Source: Candidatus Hydrogenedentota bacterium
GTDB taxonomy: Bacteria; Hydrogenedentota; Hydrogenedentia; Hydrogenedentales; JAEUWI01
Reading direction: 5' to 3'
Assembly: GCA_019637335.1 (NCBI GenBank)
Contig: JAHBVV010000001.1
Location: 124,001 to 188,000 of the forward strand
Length of the DNA stretch: 64,000 nucleotides
Shown here piece after piece: positions 40,553 to 49,169 of this stretch. The translations under genes were made by a program, and so were the position numbers. The notes under the pieces were generated by a model. It did no database searches and was not told the origin of the DNA. It was given only the letters and a program-made list of their open reading frames with translations. Each line of letters starts with the position of its first letter. The stretch's first letter is position 1.

Positions 40553-42082
40553 ATGCGAGAACTGGTTATCAATGCGGGCTCGCACGAGACCCGTATTGCC
40601 GAATTGGAAAACAAGCGCCTGGTCGAACTCCAGGTCGAACGGCACGAAAACCCCAGCATCGTGGGGAACATCTACAAGGGGCGCATCGACTCCGTCGTGC
40701 CCGGCATCCAGGCCGCCTTCATCGATATCGGCCAGGAGAAGAACGGCTTCCTGTATGTCTCCGACATCGCGGGCGCCGAAGGCACCGGCGACATGATGCT
40801 GGAGGAGGGCAAGCCCCGCGCCCGCACCCGCGCGCGCCGCGCAAAGCAACAGCCCATCGAGACCATGCTCAAGAAGGGCCAGCACATCATGGTGCAGGTG
40901 GTCAAGGACCGGCTGGGCAACAAGGGCGCGCGCCTGACCAACTTCATCACCATCCCCGGCCGCTACACCGTACTCATGCCCACGGTGAGCACGCTCGGCG
41001 TCTCCCGGAAAATCGGCACCGAGGAGGAGCGCGACCGGCTCAAGAAAGTGCTTCGCCAGATCCGGCCCAAGGGCATGGGCCTCATCACCCGCACCGCCGG
41101 CGAGGGCCGCCCCCGGGAGGATTTCCAGGCCGACGCCAAGTACCACTCCAACGTGTGGGAAAATATAAAGACCAAGTACGAGCGCATGAACGGGCCCGGC
41201 CTCATCCGCGAAGACCTCAGCCCCATCCTCCGCGCCGTCCGAGACCGATTCACCCACGAATTCGACCGGCTCACCGTCGACGACGAGGAACAGCGCGATC
41301 GCATCGTGGCCTTCCTCGACAGCCTGGATCCCGACCTGAAAGGGCGCGTCCGCCTCTACAAGCACCGGCGCCCCCTCTTCGACAAGATGGGAATCGAGGA
41401 CGAGATCACGAAGGCCCTCCGCCGGCAGGTCTACCTGCCCAGCGGCGGCCACATCTGCATCGACCAGACCGAGGCCCTCATCGCGATCGACGTGAACACC
41501 GGCAAGTTCACCGGTAAAAAACAGCTGGAGGACACCGTCTTCCAGACGAATATCGAGGCCGCAAGCGAAATCGCCCGCCAGATGCGCCTGCGCGACATGG
41601 GCGGAATCATCGTCATCGATTTCATCGACATGGACCAGATGCGCAACCGGAAAAAGCTGCTCAAGGCCCTGTACGACGCGCTGAAGGCCGATCGCGCCAA
41701 GACCACCGTCTCCGAGATAAACGAGCTCGGCATGATCGAGATGACGCGCAAGCGGGTCAAGCACAACCTCGTCAAGGCGCTGTCGCAGCCCTGCCCCTAC
41801 TGCGAGGGCAGCGGCCAGGTGCGCTCCGTCACCACGATGACCTTCGACACGCTCCGCAAGCTCCAGAGCCTCTTCGTGACGTCCAAGGAAAAGCACATCG
41901 TCCTGCAGGTCCACCCGGACGTGGCCCGCAGGCTGCGACAGGAAAACAAGGGCATGCTGGACGAAATCGCGGAGCGCTTCGGGCGCGAGATCAGCGTCGA
42001 GTCCGTCTCCGATTTTCATATCCACGACACCAAGGTCCTGCGCGCGCGGAACCGGGACGAAATCACCGCGCACTCCGACTGA
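40553..42082 (+). CDS. rng: Ribonuclease G
   Basis: A 509-residue endoribonuclease of the RNase E/G family. The start at 40553 gives MRELVINAGSHETRIAELEN, the usual RNase G start; the open frame extends further upstream but overlaps rodA. An S1 RNA-binding domain (about 37-130) has a basic RARTRARRAKQQ insert. Catalytic metal-binding aspartates lie in LIAIDVNTGKFTGKK and IVIDFIDMD. The zinc-link is CPYCEG. It processes 16S rRNA and mRNA. Its place after the mre/mrd genes recalls the E. coli mreBCD-rng neighbourhood. Confidence 0.95.
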   Translation: MRELVINAGSHETRIAELENKRLVELQVERHENPSIVGNIYKGRIDSVVPGIQAAFIDIGQEKNGFLYVSDIAGAEGTGDMMLEEGKPRARTRARRAKQQPIETMLKKGQHIMVQVVKDRLGNKGARLTNFITIPGRYTVLMPTVSTLGVSRKIGTEEERDRLKKVLRQIRPKGMGLITRTAGEGRPREDFQADAKYHSNVWENIKTKYERMNGPGLIREDLSPILRAVRDRFTHEFDRLTVDDEEQRDRIVAFLDSLDPDLKGRVRLYKHRRPLFDKMGIEDEITKALRRQVYLPSGGHICIDQTEALIAIDVNTGKFTGKKQLEDTVFQTNIEAASEIARQMRLRDMGGIIVIDFIDMDQMRNRKKLLKALYDALKADRAKTTVSEINELGMIEMTRKRVKHNLVKALSQPCPYCEGSGQVRSVTTMTFDTLRKLQSLFVTSKEKHIVLQVHPDVARRLRQENKGMLDEIAERFGREISVESVSDFHIHDTKVLRARNRDEITAHSD

Positions 42083-42415
42083 CCGGGGGCGCCCCGGTGG
42101 CGCGGCAAGCGCATTTGATCCCGGCGGTGGAGCATGGGCGAAACCTGGAGTCGAATTGGAATCACAAATCAACGAAAGTGAGCGTGGTGGAGCGCCGGCA
42201 TCTTTGCCGGCAAGGCCGGAGATTCGCCGCGGGCGAAATGCCAGCGCTCCAACGCGAGCCCTTTCCGGAGTTCTCGGTGGCTTGTATGGCGGCGGGCTCG
42301 TATACGAAACGTAAATGCAATTGCACTGGCGCCGCGCGCTGGAAAAGCCGCCGGTGTTGTGGTACAAGTAGGGCTGGTTCAAATCAGCGGAACAGCGAGG
42401 AGGAGTGCGGTGGCA
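42083..42415. other. Gap with R5 repeat, no gene
   Basis: Starts with a perfect GC hairpin ACCGGGG-GCG-CCCCGGT (42082-42098) lacking a T-tract, then the R5 repeat (42150-42270). The rest has no recognisable gene. The last 20 bases carry the GAGGAGGAG ribosome-binding site of the HD-GYP gene. Confidence 0.6.
42150..42270 (+). repeat. R5 repeat with 15-bp inverted ends, copy 1
   Basis: Shares ~120 bp with 48108-48230: TCAACGAAAGTGAGCGT, then TGGAGCGCCGGCATCT, TGCCGGCAAGG, GGCGAAATGCCAGCGCTCCA. The inner unit 42188-42252 begins TGGAGCGCCGGCAT and ends with its inverse ATGCCAGCGCTCCA, so it can fold to a long stem with a second small hairpin inside. Confidence 0.65.
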
Positions 42416-43405
42416 ATGTCGGATACCGAGCGGGCCCCGGCGCGGCCGGAGAGCAAGGGCTACCTGCCCGTGCTCATCGAATCGATCCGCCTCGACACCG
42501 AGCCGCCCTTCGCCCTCTACATCCGCCCCACCGCAAGCCAGGCCTGCGTACTGTACTGCGAGCGGCAGACCCCCTTCACGCGCGACGCGCGGCGCCGTCT
42601 CCTCCAGAACCGGATCAGCGAGCTCTACATCTCCGAGGCCGACCGGGCCGCCTACAGCCGCTATATCGCCGAACACCTGGCCGATGTCCTGCGCGACCCG
42701 CGCCTCACCGCCCGCGACAAGTCCCACATCCTCTACGACTCGGCCCAGGCCGTCGTGGAGGACGTGTTGCGCGAGCCCGCCCGCCGCGCCAACATCGAGC
42801 GCGGAAAAGCCATCGTCAAGCGGACCGTCGCCTTCATGCGATCGCCCGATTTCATGCTGGAACATTTGCTCCGCACCATCTCGTGCGATTACTACCTCTA
42901 CACCCACAGCATCAACGTTACCGCCTATTCCATCGCCCTGGCCATGCGCTGCGGATTCGTCGACCCCGCCACCCTGCGCGAGATCGCCAATGGCGCACTC
43001 CTGCACGACGTGGGGGAGAGCGTGCTCGACAGCGCCATCAAGAACAAGCCCGGCCCCCTCAGCGACGGCGAATGGGCTGAAATGAGACGCCACCCGGAAG
43101 AGGGGCTCAAGCTGCTCGAAAAGACCGGGTGCCTGGGCGAGATCGCGCAGGATATCGTCCTCTCGCACCACGAAAAGCTGGACGGATCCGGCTATCCGAA
43201 CCAGCGGAGCGGCGAGGATATCTCCCCCTTTGTGCGCATCGTGACCATCGCCGACATCTTCGACGCCCTCACAACCGATCGCCACCACCAGAAGCGTATG
43301 CGCAGCTTCGAGGCCCTCAAGCTCATGGGCGAGACCATGCGCGATCAGATCGACATGCCGTACTTCCGGAATTTCGTCGGCATGATGGGCCTCTCCAAGG
43401 TCTAG
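42416..43405 (+). CDS. HD-GYP domain protein (predicted c-di-GMP phosphodiesterase)
   Basis: A 329-residue cytosolic protein; ATG 42416 lies 10 bases after GAGGAGGAG (GTG 42410 is an alternative). The N-terminal ~130 residues form an uncharacterised region with PilZ-like spacing but no clear motif. The HD-GYP domain is complete: HSINVTAYSIALAMRCG, ALLHDVGES (HD), HHEKLDGSGYPNQRSGEDI (HHExxDGxGYP) and IVTIADIFDALTT. The metal and GYP residues are intact, so hydrolysis of cyclic di-GMP is expected. Confidence 0.9.
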   Translation: MSDTERAPARPESKGYLPVLIESIRLDTEPPFALYIRPTASQACVLYCERQTPFTRDARRRLLQNRISELYISEADRAAYSRYIAEHLADVLRDPRLTARDKSHILYDSAQAVVEDVLREPARRANIERGKAIVKRTVAFMRSPDFMLEHLLRTISCDYYLYTHSINVTAYSIALAMRCGFVDPATLREIANGALLHDVGESVLDSAIKNKPGPLSDGEWAEMRRHPEEGLKLLEKTGCLGEIAQDIVLSHHEKLDGSGYPNQRSGEDISPFVRIVTIADIFDALTTDRHHQKRMRSFEALKLMGETMRDQIDMPYFRNFVGMMGLSKV

Positions 43406-43412
43406 CCGCGCG

Positions 43413-43940
43413 CTACGGAAGCCGCTTCCACTTCCCCAGGATGTCGTACACCACAATCCCGAACGCCGTCGCCACATTGATGCTGTTCTTGTAGCCGTGC
43501 ATCGGGATCTGGACGGCCCCGTCGCACCGCGCCAGATTCCGCGGATGGATCCCGTTCACTTCATTCCCAAGCACCACCGCGACCGGGCGCGGCCAGTCCA
43601 CCTCGTGCAGGTCGCGCGCCCCCTCCGCCACTTCCACCGCGAAAACCGGGATCGCCCGCTCGCGGAGCGCCGCGATGCAGTCCTTCGTGCGCTCGTAGTA
43701 GGTCCAGGGAACATAGGCGAACGCGCCCAGCGCCGTCTTCTCCAGCTTCGGGTGGGGCGGGTGCGCCGCCATGCCGCAAAGGTGGATATGCGCCACCGCC
43801 CCCGCGTCGCCCGTGCGGAAAATGGACCCCACGTTGTACGCGCTCCGGATATTGTCCACCACCACGTGGATCGGGTTGCGTTCGCGCGGCGCCAGCGCGT
43901 CGATGGGCGCGCCCGCATAGTGCGGTTCAAGTTCAGCCAT
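43413..43940 (-). CDS. SpoU/TrmH-family RNA 2'-O-methyltransferase
   Basis: A 175-residue SPOUT methyltransferase. The start at 43940 gives MAELEPHYAGAPIDALAPRE; upstream in-frame sequence lacks conservation marks. The three SpoU motifs are present: NIRSAYNVGSIFRTGDAG, VAVVLGNEVNGIH and IPMHGYKNSINVATAFGIVV. It methylates a ribose in tRNA or rRNA using SAM. It converges with the HD-GYP gene (7-base gap). Confidence 0.9.
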   Translation of the reverse strand: MAELEPHYAGAPIDALAPRERNPIHVVVDNIRSAYNVGSIFRTGDAGAVAHIHLCGMAAHPPHPKLEKTALGAFAYVPWTYYERTKDCIAALRERAIPVFAVEVAEGARDLHEVDWPRPVAVVLGNEVNGIHPRNLARCDGAVQIPMHGYKNSINVATAFGIVVYDILGKWKRLP

Positions 43941-43992
43941 GGCGGTGTCCGGTCGCTTTCGTTTCGCCGCGCGCGGCGGCACGCCAATAGAA

Positions 43993-44026
43993 ACGCCGGC
44001 AATCCCCGACAGGGGAAAGCCGGCGT
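43993..44026 (-). terminator. Hairpin terminator of the ppiD-like gene
   Basis: On the minus strand ACGCCGGC pairs with GCCGGCGT around an inner TCCCC/GGGGA stem, followed by TTTCTATT. It lies 21 bases beyond the stop of the foldase gene. Confidence 0.6.
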
Positions 44027-44046
44027 GAATCACATTTCCAATCGGA

Positions 44047-45999
44047 TCAGGATTCGCCCTCGGCCGGGGTCTCCGCCGCGGCGTCCGCCCCGGAGCTCTC
44101 CGCACCCTCCACCGCCGGTATCTCGATCTCCAGCGGCGTGGCGGCCTCGTCCGGCCGGATGCCCACAACACTGTTGTACACGTTGATGTTGATATCCCAC
44201 TTAATGCGGTTAAGCTCCCGCTCCCGCAGGAATTCCAGATAATCCTGCAGCATCTGCATCTGGGCCATCTGCGTGCGCTGTTCGCGAAGCCGCTTGCCCT
44301 CTTCGTCCCAATTCGCCTTGTCTTCCTCGGTGGGCTCCTGCCGGTTCGTCAGCGCGATCAGGTACGTGCCCCCCAGAAAATCCGTCAGCGGGCCCAGAAC
44401 CTGGCCCTCCGGTTTGCCCTCGATCGCGGCATAGACATCGGAGGTCTGGAGATAAAGCTGCTCCTGGAACAGGAAGTCCGCCTTGGTAAAGGGGCGCGTT
44501 TCCTTTATCTCCGCCGTCGCATCCGGAAACTTCGCCTTCGCCTCATCCAGCGTCGCGGCCTCCACCTTGATGCGCTCCGCGAGCGCCGCCGCTTCCTCGC
44601 GGTAGGCTTCCTCATTCTTCTTCTTCTGTCTGACGTCGTCCGCGACCTGGTCCCGCACCTCGGCAAGCTCCGGGATGATCCCCTCCTCGGTGGAAACCAG
44701 CTCGGCGACGTACAGCGTGTCCTTGCCGGTCACGACCGGGTAGGTGAGCGCCTCCTCCGATTTCTTGCGGCCCGCCTCCGCCACCACCGCGCTGCGGAAT
44801 GCCGGCGCGTCCGCCAGCGCGACGCCTTCGATCTCGGGATCGCTGGTGCTGATTCCCGCGGCGCGCCGTACGGCCAGGTTGCCCGCGCCCTCCACCTCGC
44901 CAAGCGCGGCCGGCAAGCCCTTCAGCTCCGCCGCCTTCGCCGAGATGGCCTGCGCGAGCTCGATGCGCGCCGTGCGCTCTTCCTCGCTCAGGTCCACCTG
45001 CACGTAAATGTGCCGCGCCTTGCGCTCGGTCTGGCCGGTGTCTTCGTTCTCCCGAACGTCCTCCACCTTGTAGATGTAGAACCCGTTCGGCCCGCGCACC
45101 GGATCGCTAATCTCCCCGGCGCCCAGTGCAAACAGCGGCTTGCGGTAGTCCAGCTCGACTTCCCGCTCGGCGACCCAGTCCAGATCGCCCCCGTTCTTGG
45201 TGATCAGGTCGGAGTGCGCGTCGGCCAGCGCGGCGAAGTCCTCGCCCGCCCGCGCGCGCGAAACGATATCCAGCACTTCCTCGGAAGGTTCCGGCAGCAG
45301 CGAAATCGCCACATAATCCGCCGTGTGCTTCGCCGGCTTGCGGTAGGCTTCCTTGTTTTCGTCGTATTCCTGCTGGATCTCCTCGTCCGTCGGCGTCACG
45401 GCGGGCTCCACCTTCAGATACTCAATCTGAATCTTCGTGGACCGATCGATCAGCTCCCGCTCGATCTCCCGATCCAGCACGCGGTTCGCCGGGGCCAGCA
45501 CCGTCGTCATGTATACCTCGCGCGCCACGCCCTCCTGGATGCTCTTGTAGATCGGCGTCCAGTCCCGGCCTTCCTGGGCGCTTACCCACGCGTTATAGCG
45601 CGACGGGATGAAATTCCCCGCGTCGTCCTTGAAGCTGGCGTCGTCCCGCAGGCGCTCCTCCACCAACGACCGATCCACACGGAAACCGCGCTTCTGCTCT
45701 TCCCGGCGGATCAGCGCGGAAGAGATCATCTCGTCCAGCACATTGCCCGCAACGCCCTGCTCGTGCAGCTCCTTGAAGGTCGGCGATTCGTCGCCCCGCG
45801 TCATGCGCTGCCGCGCCGCATCCAGGTTGCGGTAGAACTCCGACGCCATCACCGGTACGCCGCCAACCCGCGCAAGCTCCACGTCGCCCGCGTTAAAGCC
45901 CTGATCCCCCCACGGGATGCCGAAGAACAGCATCGGGACGCCAATGGCGAAAAACATGAAAACGAGCAGCGCGCGCTTGTGATCTCGAAAGATATGCAC
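44047..45999 (-). CDS. Membrane-anchored peptidyl-prolyl isomerase, PpiD/SurA-like
   Basis: A 650-residue protein with an N-terminal anchor (about 10-30, ALLVFMFFAIGVPMLFFGI), then a SurA_N-like chaperone domain (GVPVMASEFYRNLDAARQR to about 170) and a parvulin-type rotamase domain (about 215-320, with RAGEDFAALADAHSDLITKN, GGDLDWV and GPNGFYIYKVEDV). A second, more divergent parvulin-like region follows. The Ala/Glu-rich tail is acidic. It probably assists folding of exported proteins at the inner membrane. Divergent from the flavoprotein gene. Confidence 0.82.
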   Translation of the reverse strand: MHIFRDHKRALLVFMFFAIGVPMLFFGIPWGDQGFNAGDVELARVGGVPVMASEFYRNLDAARQRMTRGDESPTFKELHEQGVAGNVLDEMISSALIRREEQKRGFRVDRSLVEERLRDDASFKDDAGNFIPSRYNAWVSAQEGRDWTPIYKSIQEGVAREVYMTTVLAPANRVLDREIERELIDRSTKIQIEYLKVEPAVTPTDEEIQQEYDENKEAYRKPAKHTADYVAISLLPEPSEEVLDIVSRARAGEDFAALADAHSDLITKNGGDLDWVAEREVELDYRKPLFALGAGEISDPVRGPNGFYIYKVEDVRENEDTGQTERKARHIYVQVDLSEEERTARIELAQAISAKAAELKGLPAALGEVEGAGNLAVRRAAGISTSDPEIEGVALADAPAFRSAVVAEAGRKKSEEALTYPVVTGKDTLYVAELVSTEEGIIPELAEVRDQVADDVRQKKKNEEAYREEAAALAERIKVEAATLDEAKAKFPDATAEIKETRPFTKADFLFQEQLYLQTSDVYAAIEGKPEGQVLGPLTDFLGGTYLIALTNRQEPTEEDKANWDEEGKRLREQRTQMAQMQMLQDYLEFLRERELNRIKWDININVYNSVVGIRPDEAATPLEIEIPAVEGAESSGADAAAETPAEGES

Positions 46000-46292
46000 C
46001 GAATAGAACCTCCACGATAGGGCGGCCCGCGGCCGCCCGGAAACCCGGCCTGGATAGTGCGGTGGGACCCGCGATAATTGCGCAATGGTAAACCCGCTGA
46101 ATCTAGCATACGGCGCCCGATCCTTGCAAATAACCCCTTGCTATCGTGGCCCTTAGATGCCCCGGACCGCCCGCCTGTGGTACACTCCCGAATACGTACC
46201 CATTACCCTCGAAATCTGGCTGGCGGCGGCGCCCGCGCCCCAAATGCTGCGCGCGCGGGAGCCCCCTCAATCGCCCGCCGGGAGGTCTGCAC

Positions 46293-47297
46293 TTGAAAAA
46301 ACACGGACTCGGCGAACTGCTCGACATCGCCGTCGTGGGCGCGGGGCCCGCCGCCCTCGTTACCCTCCACGAAGCCCGGGCGAAGGGACTGCGCGCCGTC
46401 GCCATCGACAAAGGGCCCGTGTGCGGCGCGCTGCTCAAGCACCCCACCTACATGCGCTGGTTTTCGACCTATGACAAGCTCGAACTCGCCGGTTTTCCCC
46501 TCCTGATCGACGAAAAGAACCCCACCCGGCGCGAGTACCTGCGCTATTGCCGCGCCTTTGTCCGGTATTTCGGCCTCGAAATCGTCACCTACCACGAGGT
46601 CACGCGGATTTCGGACGCCGGCGGGCATTTCGAGGTGGCCGCACGTGATATGTACGGACGCGAATTCGTCTGGTCGGCCCGGAACGTCGTCTTCGCTACC
46701 GGCTTCTACGACAGCCCCCGCCCCCTGGGCGTGCCCGGCGGCGGCCTGCCGAAGGTCTCGCACCGCTTTCAGGAGTCGCACGGCTACGCGGACCACGACG
46801 TGCTGATCATCGGCGCCGGATCCTCCGCGGCCGAGGTCGCCCTGGAGCTCTACCGCGACCACGCCCGGGTGACCGTCGTCATGCGCGGCGATCGCTTCCA
46901 GACCAAGTACTGGGTCGAGCCGGATATTGAAAACCGCATCAAGGAAGGTTCGATCCGGTGTTACCGCAACAGTGAGGTGCTCGAAATCCGACCGGACGAC
47001 GTCCTCATACGGCGCGAAAACGGCGACACCGACGCCATCCCCAACGATTTCGTGCTCGCCATGACCGGATACGAGCCCGACACCAGCCTGCTCGAAAGCA
47101 CCGGCGCCGCCGTGGACCGGGCAACCGGCAAACCCGTGCTGACGCCGGCCCACGAGACCACCGTGCCCGGCATCTATGTCGCCGGGACCCTCTGCGCGGG
47201 CTGCGAATCCAACGTCGTATTTGTGGAAAACAGCCGCGAGCACGGACCGGCGATTGTCGGCCACATCCTTGAGCGGCAGGCGGTCGCGGCCCACTAG
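46293..47297 (+). CDS. YpdA-like FAD/NAD(P)-dependent disulfide reductase
   Basis: A 334-residue flavoprotein. TTG 46293 is chosen as start because GGGAGG lies 7 bases upstream and residue 11 opens the FAD-binding IAVVGAGPAALVTLHEAR. The second dinucleotide fold is VLIIGAGSSAAEVALELYRD, and the C-terminus has GIYVAGTLCAG. The absence of a CxxC active site and the HPTYMRWFST segment fit YpdA/Bdr, the bacillithiol disulfide reductase, more than thioredoxin reductase. Whether this organism makes bacillithiol cannot be judged here. It is followed 33 bases later by a ComB-like gene. Confidence 0.78.
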   Translation: MKKHGLGELLDIAVVGAGPAALVTLHEARAKGLRAVAIDKGPVCGALLKHPTYMRWFSTYDKLELAGFPLLIDEKNPTRREYLRYCRAFVRYFGLEIVTYHEVTRISDAGGHFEVAARDMYGREFVWSARNVVFATGFYDSPRPLGVPGGGLPKVSHRFQESHGYADHDVLIIGAGSSAAEVALELYRDHARVTVVMRGDRFQTKYWVEPDIENRIKEGSIRCYRNSEVLEIRPDDVLIRRENGDTDAIPNDFVLAMTGYEPDTSLLESTGAAVDRATGKPVLTPAHETTVPGIYVAGTLCAGCESNVVFVENSREHGPAIVGHILERQAVAAH

Positions 47298-47330
47298 CGC
47301 CCGCGACGCCCAAACCCCCGGAATGTACTC

Positions 47331-48050
47331 ATGAAATGGCACATCATCGAAGGCGAGGCTGGTTGCGCTTTCGCCGTGGAACATAACCTGACCGCGGTCA
47401 TCGTGGATGCGCTGCGCGCCAGCGCCACGGCCGCCATGCTCTGTGATGCCGGCGCGCGCTCCATTCTCGCCGTGCGCGAGGTGGAAGAGGCCCGGCGCGC
47501 GCGGCGGGAAATGCCCGAGGCGCTCCTGTTCGGCGAGCGCGGGGGATTGCCGCCCGAGGGCTTCGACTACGGCAACAGCCCCCGGGACGCCGGCCACGCG
47601 AAGGGCCGTGACGTCATCTTCACCACCACCACCGGCGCCGGCCGCCTGATCTCCGCCTGGCAGGCGCACACCGTGCTCATGGGCTCCACCGTGAACGCCT
47701 CCGCCACCGCACGCGCCGCCGCCGGCGCCGGCCGCGACGTGGTGCTCATTCCGGCGGGCCTGACGGGAGACCCGAATTTCGACGCCCAGGAAGACCGCTG
47801 CGCCGCCGTGGCCATCGCCATGAAGGCCGGGGTCGCCATCGGCGAGGGCCGCGATCTCTTCGAGCACTGGCGCGATCGGATTGACGCCGAAGGCTTCGAC
47901 GCGCTCTTCGCCGGCGCCCCGCACGCCGCGAAACTCCGCCGGATCGGCCTGGAGGAGGACATCGCCTGGTGCGCCCAGGTTGATGTCACGGCGTCGGTCC
48001 CCCGGGCGGCCGCGCGCACGGAGCTGGGCGTGATCCTGAAATGCTCGTGA
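47331..48050 (+). CDS. ComB-like 2-phosphosulfolactate phosphatase family protein
   Basis: A 239-residue protein. Family marks are VIVDALRASATAAMLCDAGA, LFGERGGLPPEGFDYGNSPR and FTTTTGAGRLISAW, as in ComB of coenzyme M synthesis. In bacteria outside methanogens this family is widespread, and its substrate is often unverified. It is a Mg-dependent phosphatase in characterised members. It shares orientation with the flavoprotein gene, probably one transcript. Confidence 0.85.
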   Translation: MKWHIIEGEAGCAFAVEHNLTAVIVDALRASATAAMLCDAGARSILAVREVEEARRARREMPEALLFGERGGLPPEGFDYGNSPRDAGHAKGRDVIFTTTTGAGRLISAWQAHTVLMGSTVNASATARAAAGAGRDVVLIPAGLTGDPNFDAQEDRCAAVAIAMKAGVAIGEGRDLFEHWRDRIDAEGFDALFAGAPHAAKLRRIGLEEDIAWCAQVDVTASVPRAAARTELGVILKCS

Positions 48051-48107
48051 CGGCCCTCCCAGGGCAATCGCATTGAAACCCGATCTCGGTATATGGGCAT
48101 AAGCTTC

Positions 48108-48230
48108 AGTCGATTTGGAACCTGGAATCAACGAAAGTGAGCGTCTTGGAGCGCCGGCATCTGTGCCGGCAAGGTCGGGGATTCGACGCAGGCGAAATGC
48201 CAGCGCTCCAACACGCGCCCTTTTTGAGGG
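48108..48230 (+). repeat. R5 repeat, copy 2
   Basis: Inner unit 48146-48211 starts TTGGAGCGCCGGCAT and ends with the inverse ATGCCAGCGCTCCAA (one mismatch). It is flanked by the same AATCAACGAAAGTGAGCGT as copy 1 at 42150-42270. Confidence 0.68.
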
Positions 48231-48271
48231 TGCAGTTTTGATATTACCGATGAATTACGGGCGCTGTGGAC

Positions 48272-48458
48272 CGGGCCTTCAGCCCGCATCACCTGTTGGA
48301 TCCCTTTGCCTGGGCCGATGGCCCAGGCTGGTTTGATGCAGGCCTTCGGACCCGAATTTCGAAGTATCATTTCTTCTGCGCCGAAGGCGCCCGATCATAC
48401 CAGCCTGGGCCGCAGGCCCAGGAAAAATGACGACGATTTCGGCCAGGGCTGAAAGCCC
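48272..48458. repeat. R6 array of five short hairpins with G-N-A loops
   Basis: Stems: CGGGC/GCCCG at 48272-48286, GCCTGGGCC-GAT-GGCCCAGGC at 48308-48328, GCGCC-GAA-GGCGC at 48378-48390, CCTGGGCC-GCA-GGCCCAGG at 48404-48422, and GGGCT-GAA-AGCCC at 48446-48458. The outer hairpins and the two CCTGGGCC stems are arranged as a large imperfect inverted repeat. Confidence 0.7.
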
Positions 48459-48605
48459 GTATCATAACGGGGTTCCTACTGTCGAGGCGCGGTAATACCA
48501 GAGCCGCACCCCTCTTTAACATTCAAGGTCGATCAGAGGGCGCCCGGCTCAAGTTGGAAGTTTGAATGCGAGTAACACTTTAGCCGCCTGAAGTTGAATA
48601 GCAGT

Positions 48606-48831
48606 TTAACCACGAATGGACACGAATAGACACGAATAAGCAACGGAGACTCGGTTCATGAAGCCGGCCTTTACCCAGGCCCGCATCCAGGCAGCGAGAA
48701 ATCTGATTGGCCGCGGAGAACATAGATCAACCCTTTCGCCCAACGAAGGAGTCTTCTCAAGGTTGCGCGCGGATCCGCACAGTTAGATAATACCAATGCA
48801 TTCGTGTGCATTGGAGTTCATTCGTGGTTAA
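48606..48831. repeat. R2 inverted-repeat element, copy 2 (uninterrupted)
   Basis: Left end TTAACCACGAATGGACACGA and ATAGACACGAAT; right end GCATTCGTGTGCATTGGAGT then TCATTCGTGGTTA, the inverse. It is about 226 bp, against 550 bp for copy 1, which carries an R1 insertion. Confidence 0.6.
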
Positions 48832-48998
48832 AAAAACGCGCCGTCACTCAACCACCTACACCATCTGCGAACAAAAATCACCCTATGCGCTCTTTGCGTT
48901 CTCTGCGGTTAAAGCTCTTCGCAGTTCTTCTTCGTGCCCCTCGTGATGACCAATTTCTTGGTTGCGGCCAGAGGCTGCCCTGTGTTCATTCGTGGTTG
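48798..48998 (+). repeat. R3 repeat, copy 2
   Basis: Full-length counterpart of 10224-10426, sharing CTCTGCGGTTAAAGCTCTTC, GTTCTTCTT and GGCCAGAGGCTGCCCTGTG in order. Confidence 0.65.
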
Positions 48999-49169
48999 AA
49001 AATCTTCTTTGCTTCAGACGGCTAAACTGTTACAACTGCAATTGCCCGGATGGCCCCCCCGCGCGCGGTTTTATCAATCGGGCGTGTCACCTGATACAAT
49101 AGCGCCGTTTATGCCGCCGCCCGCCCCGCAACTGGGCGTTCCCCCCAAAAGTAAAGGTTTCGTTCCGAC

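Larger units (their letters stand above)
48572..49033. repeat. R4 inverted-repeat element, copy 2, with nested R2 and R3
   Basis: Ends are GTAACACTTTAGCCGCCTGA and the inverse of GTAACAGTTTAGCCGTCTGA, a ~22-bp terminal inverted repeat; length 462 bp. Inside lie an R2 copy (48606-48831) and an R3 copy (48798-48998), showing layered insertion. Confidence 0.65.
48051..49169. other. 1.1-kb repeat-filled gap before hemL
   Basis: Holds R5 copy 2 (48108-48230), the R6 five-hairpin array (48272-48458), and R4 copy 2 (48572-49033), which encloses R2 copy 2 and R3 copy 2. No gene is supported. A TACAAT at 49095-49100 may be the hemL -10 box. Confidence 0.75.

Noticed and set aside
42082-42098. Perfect GC hairpin after the RNase G stop as a terminator
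   Set aside because: No T-tract follows on the + strand, so it was not listed as an intrinsic terminator.
40427-43477. 1016-codon frame antisense to RNase G and the HD-GYP gene
   Set aside because: It crosses an intergenic repeat and two confident genes; composition is that of an antisense shadow.
43497-44186. 229-codon frame antisense to the SpoU methyltransferase
   Set aside because: No motif, Arg/Pro/His-rich, fully covered by a confident gene on the opposite strand.
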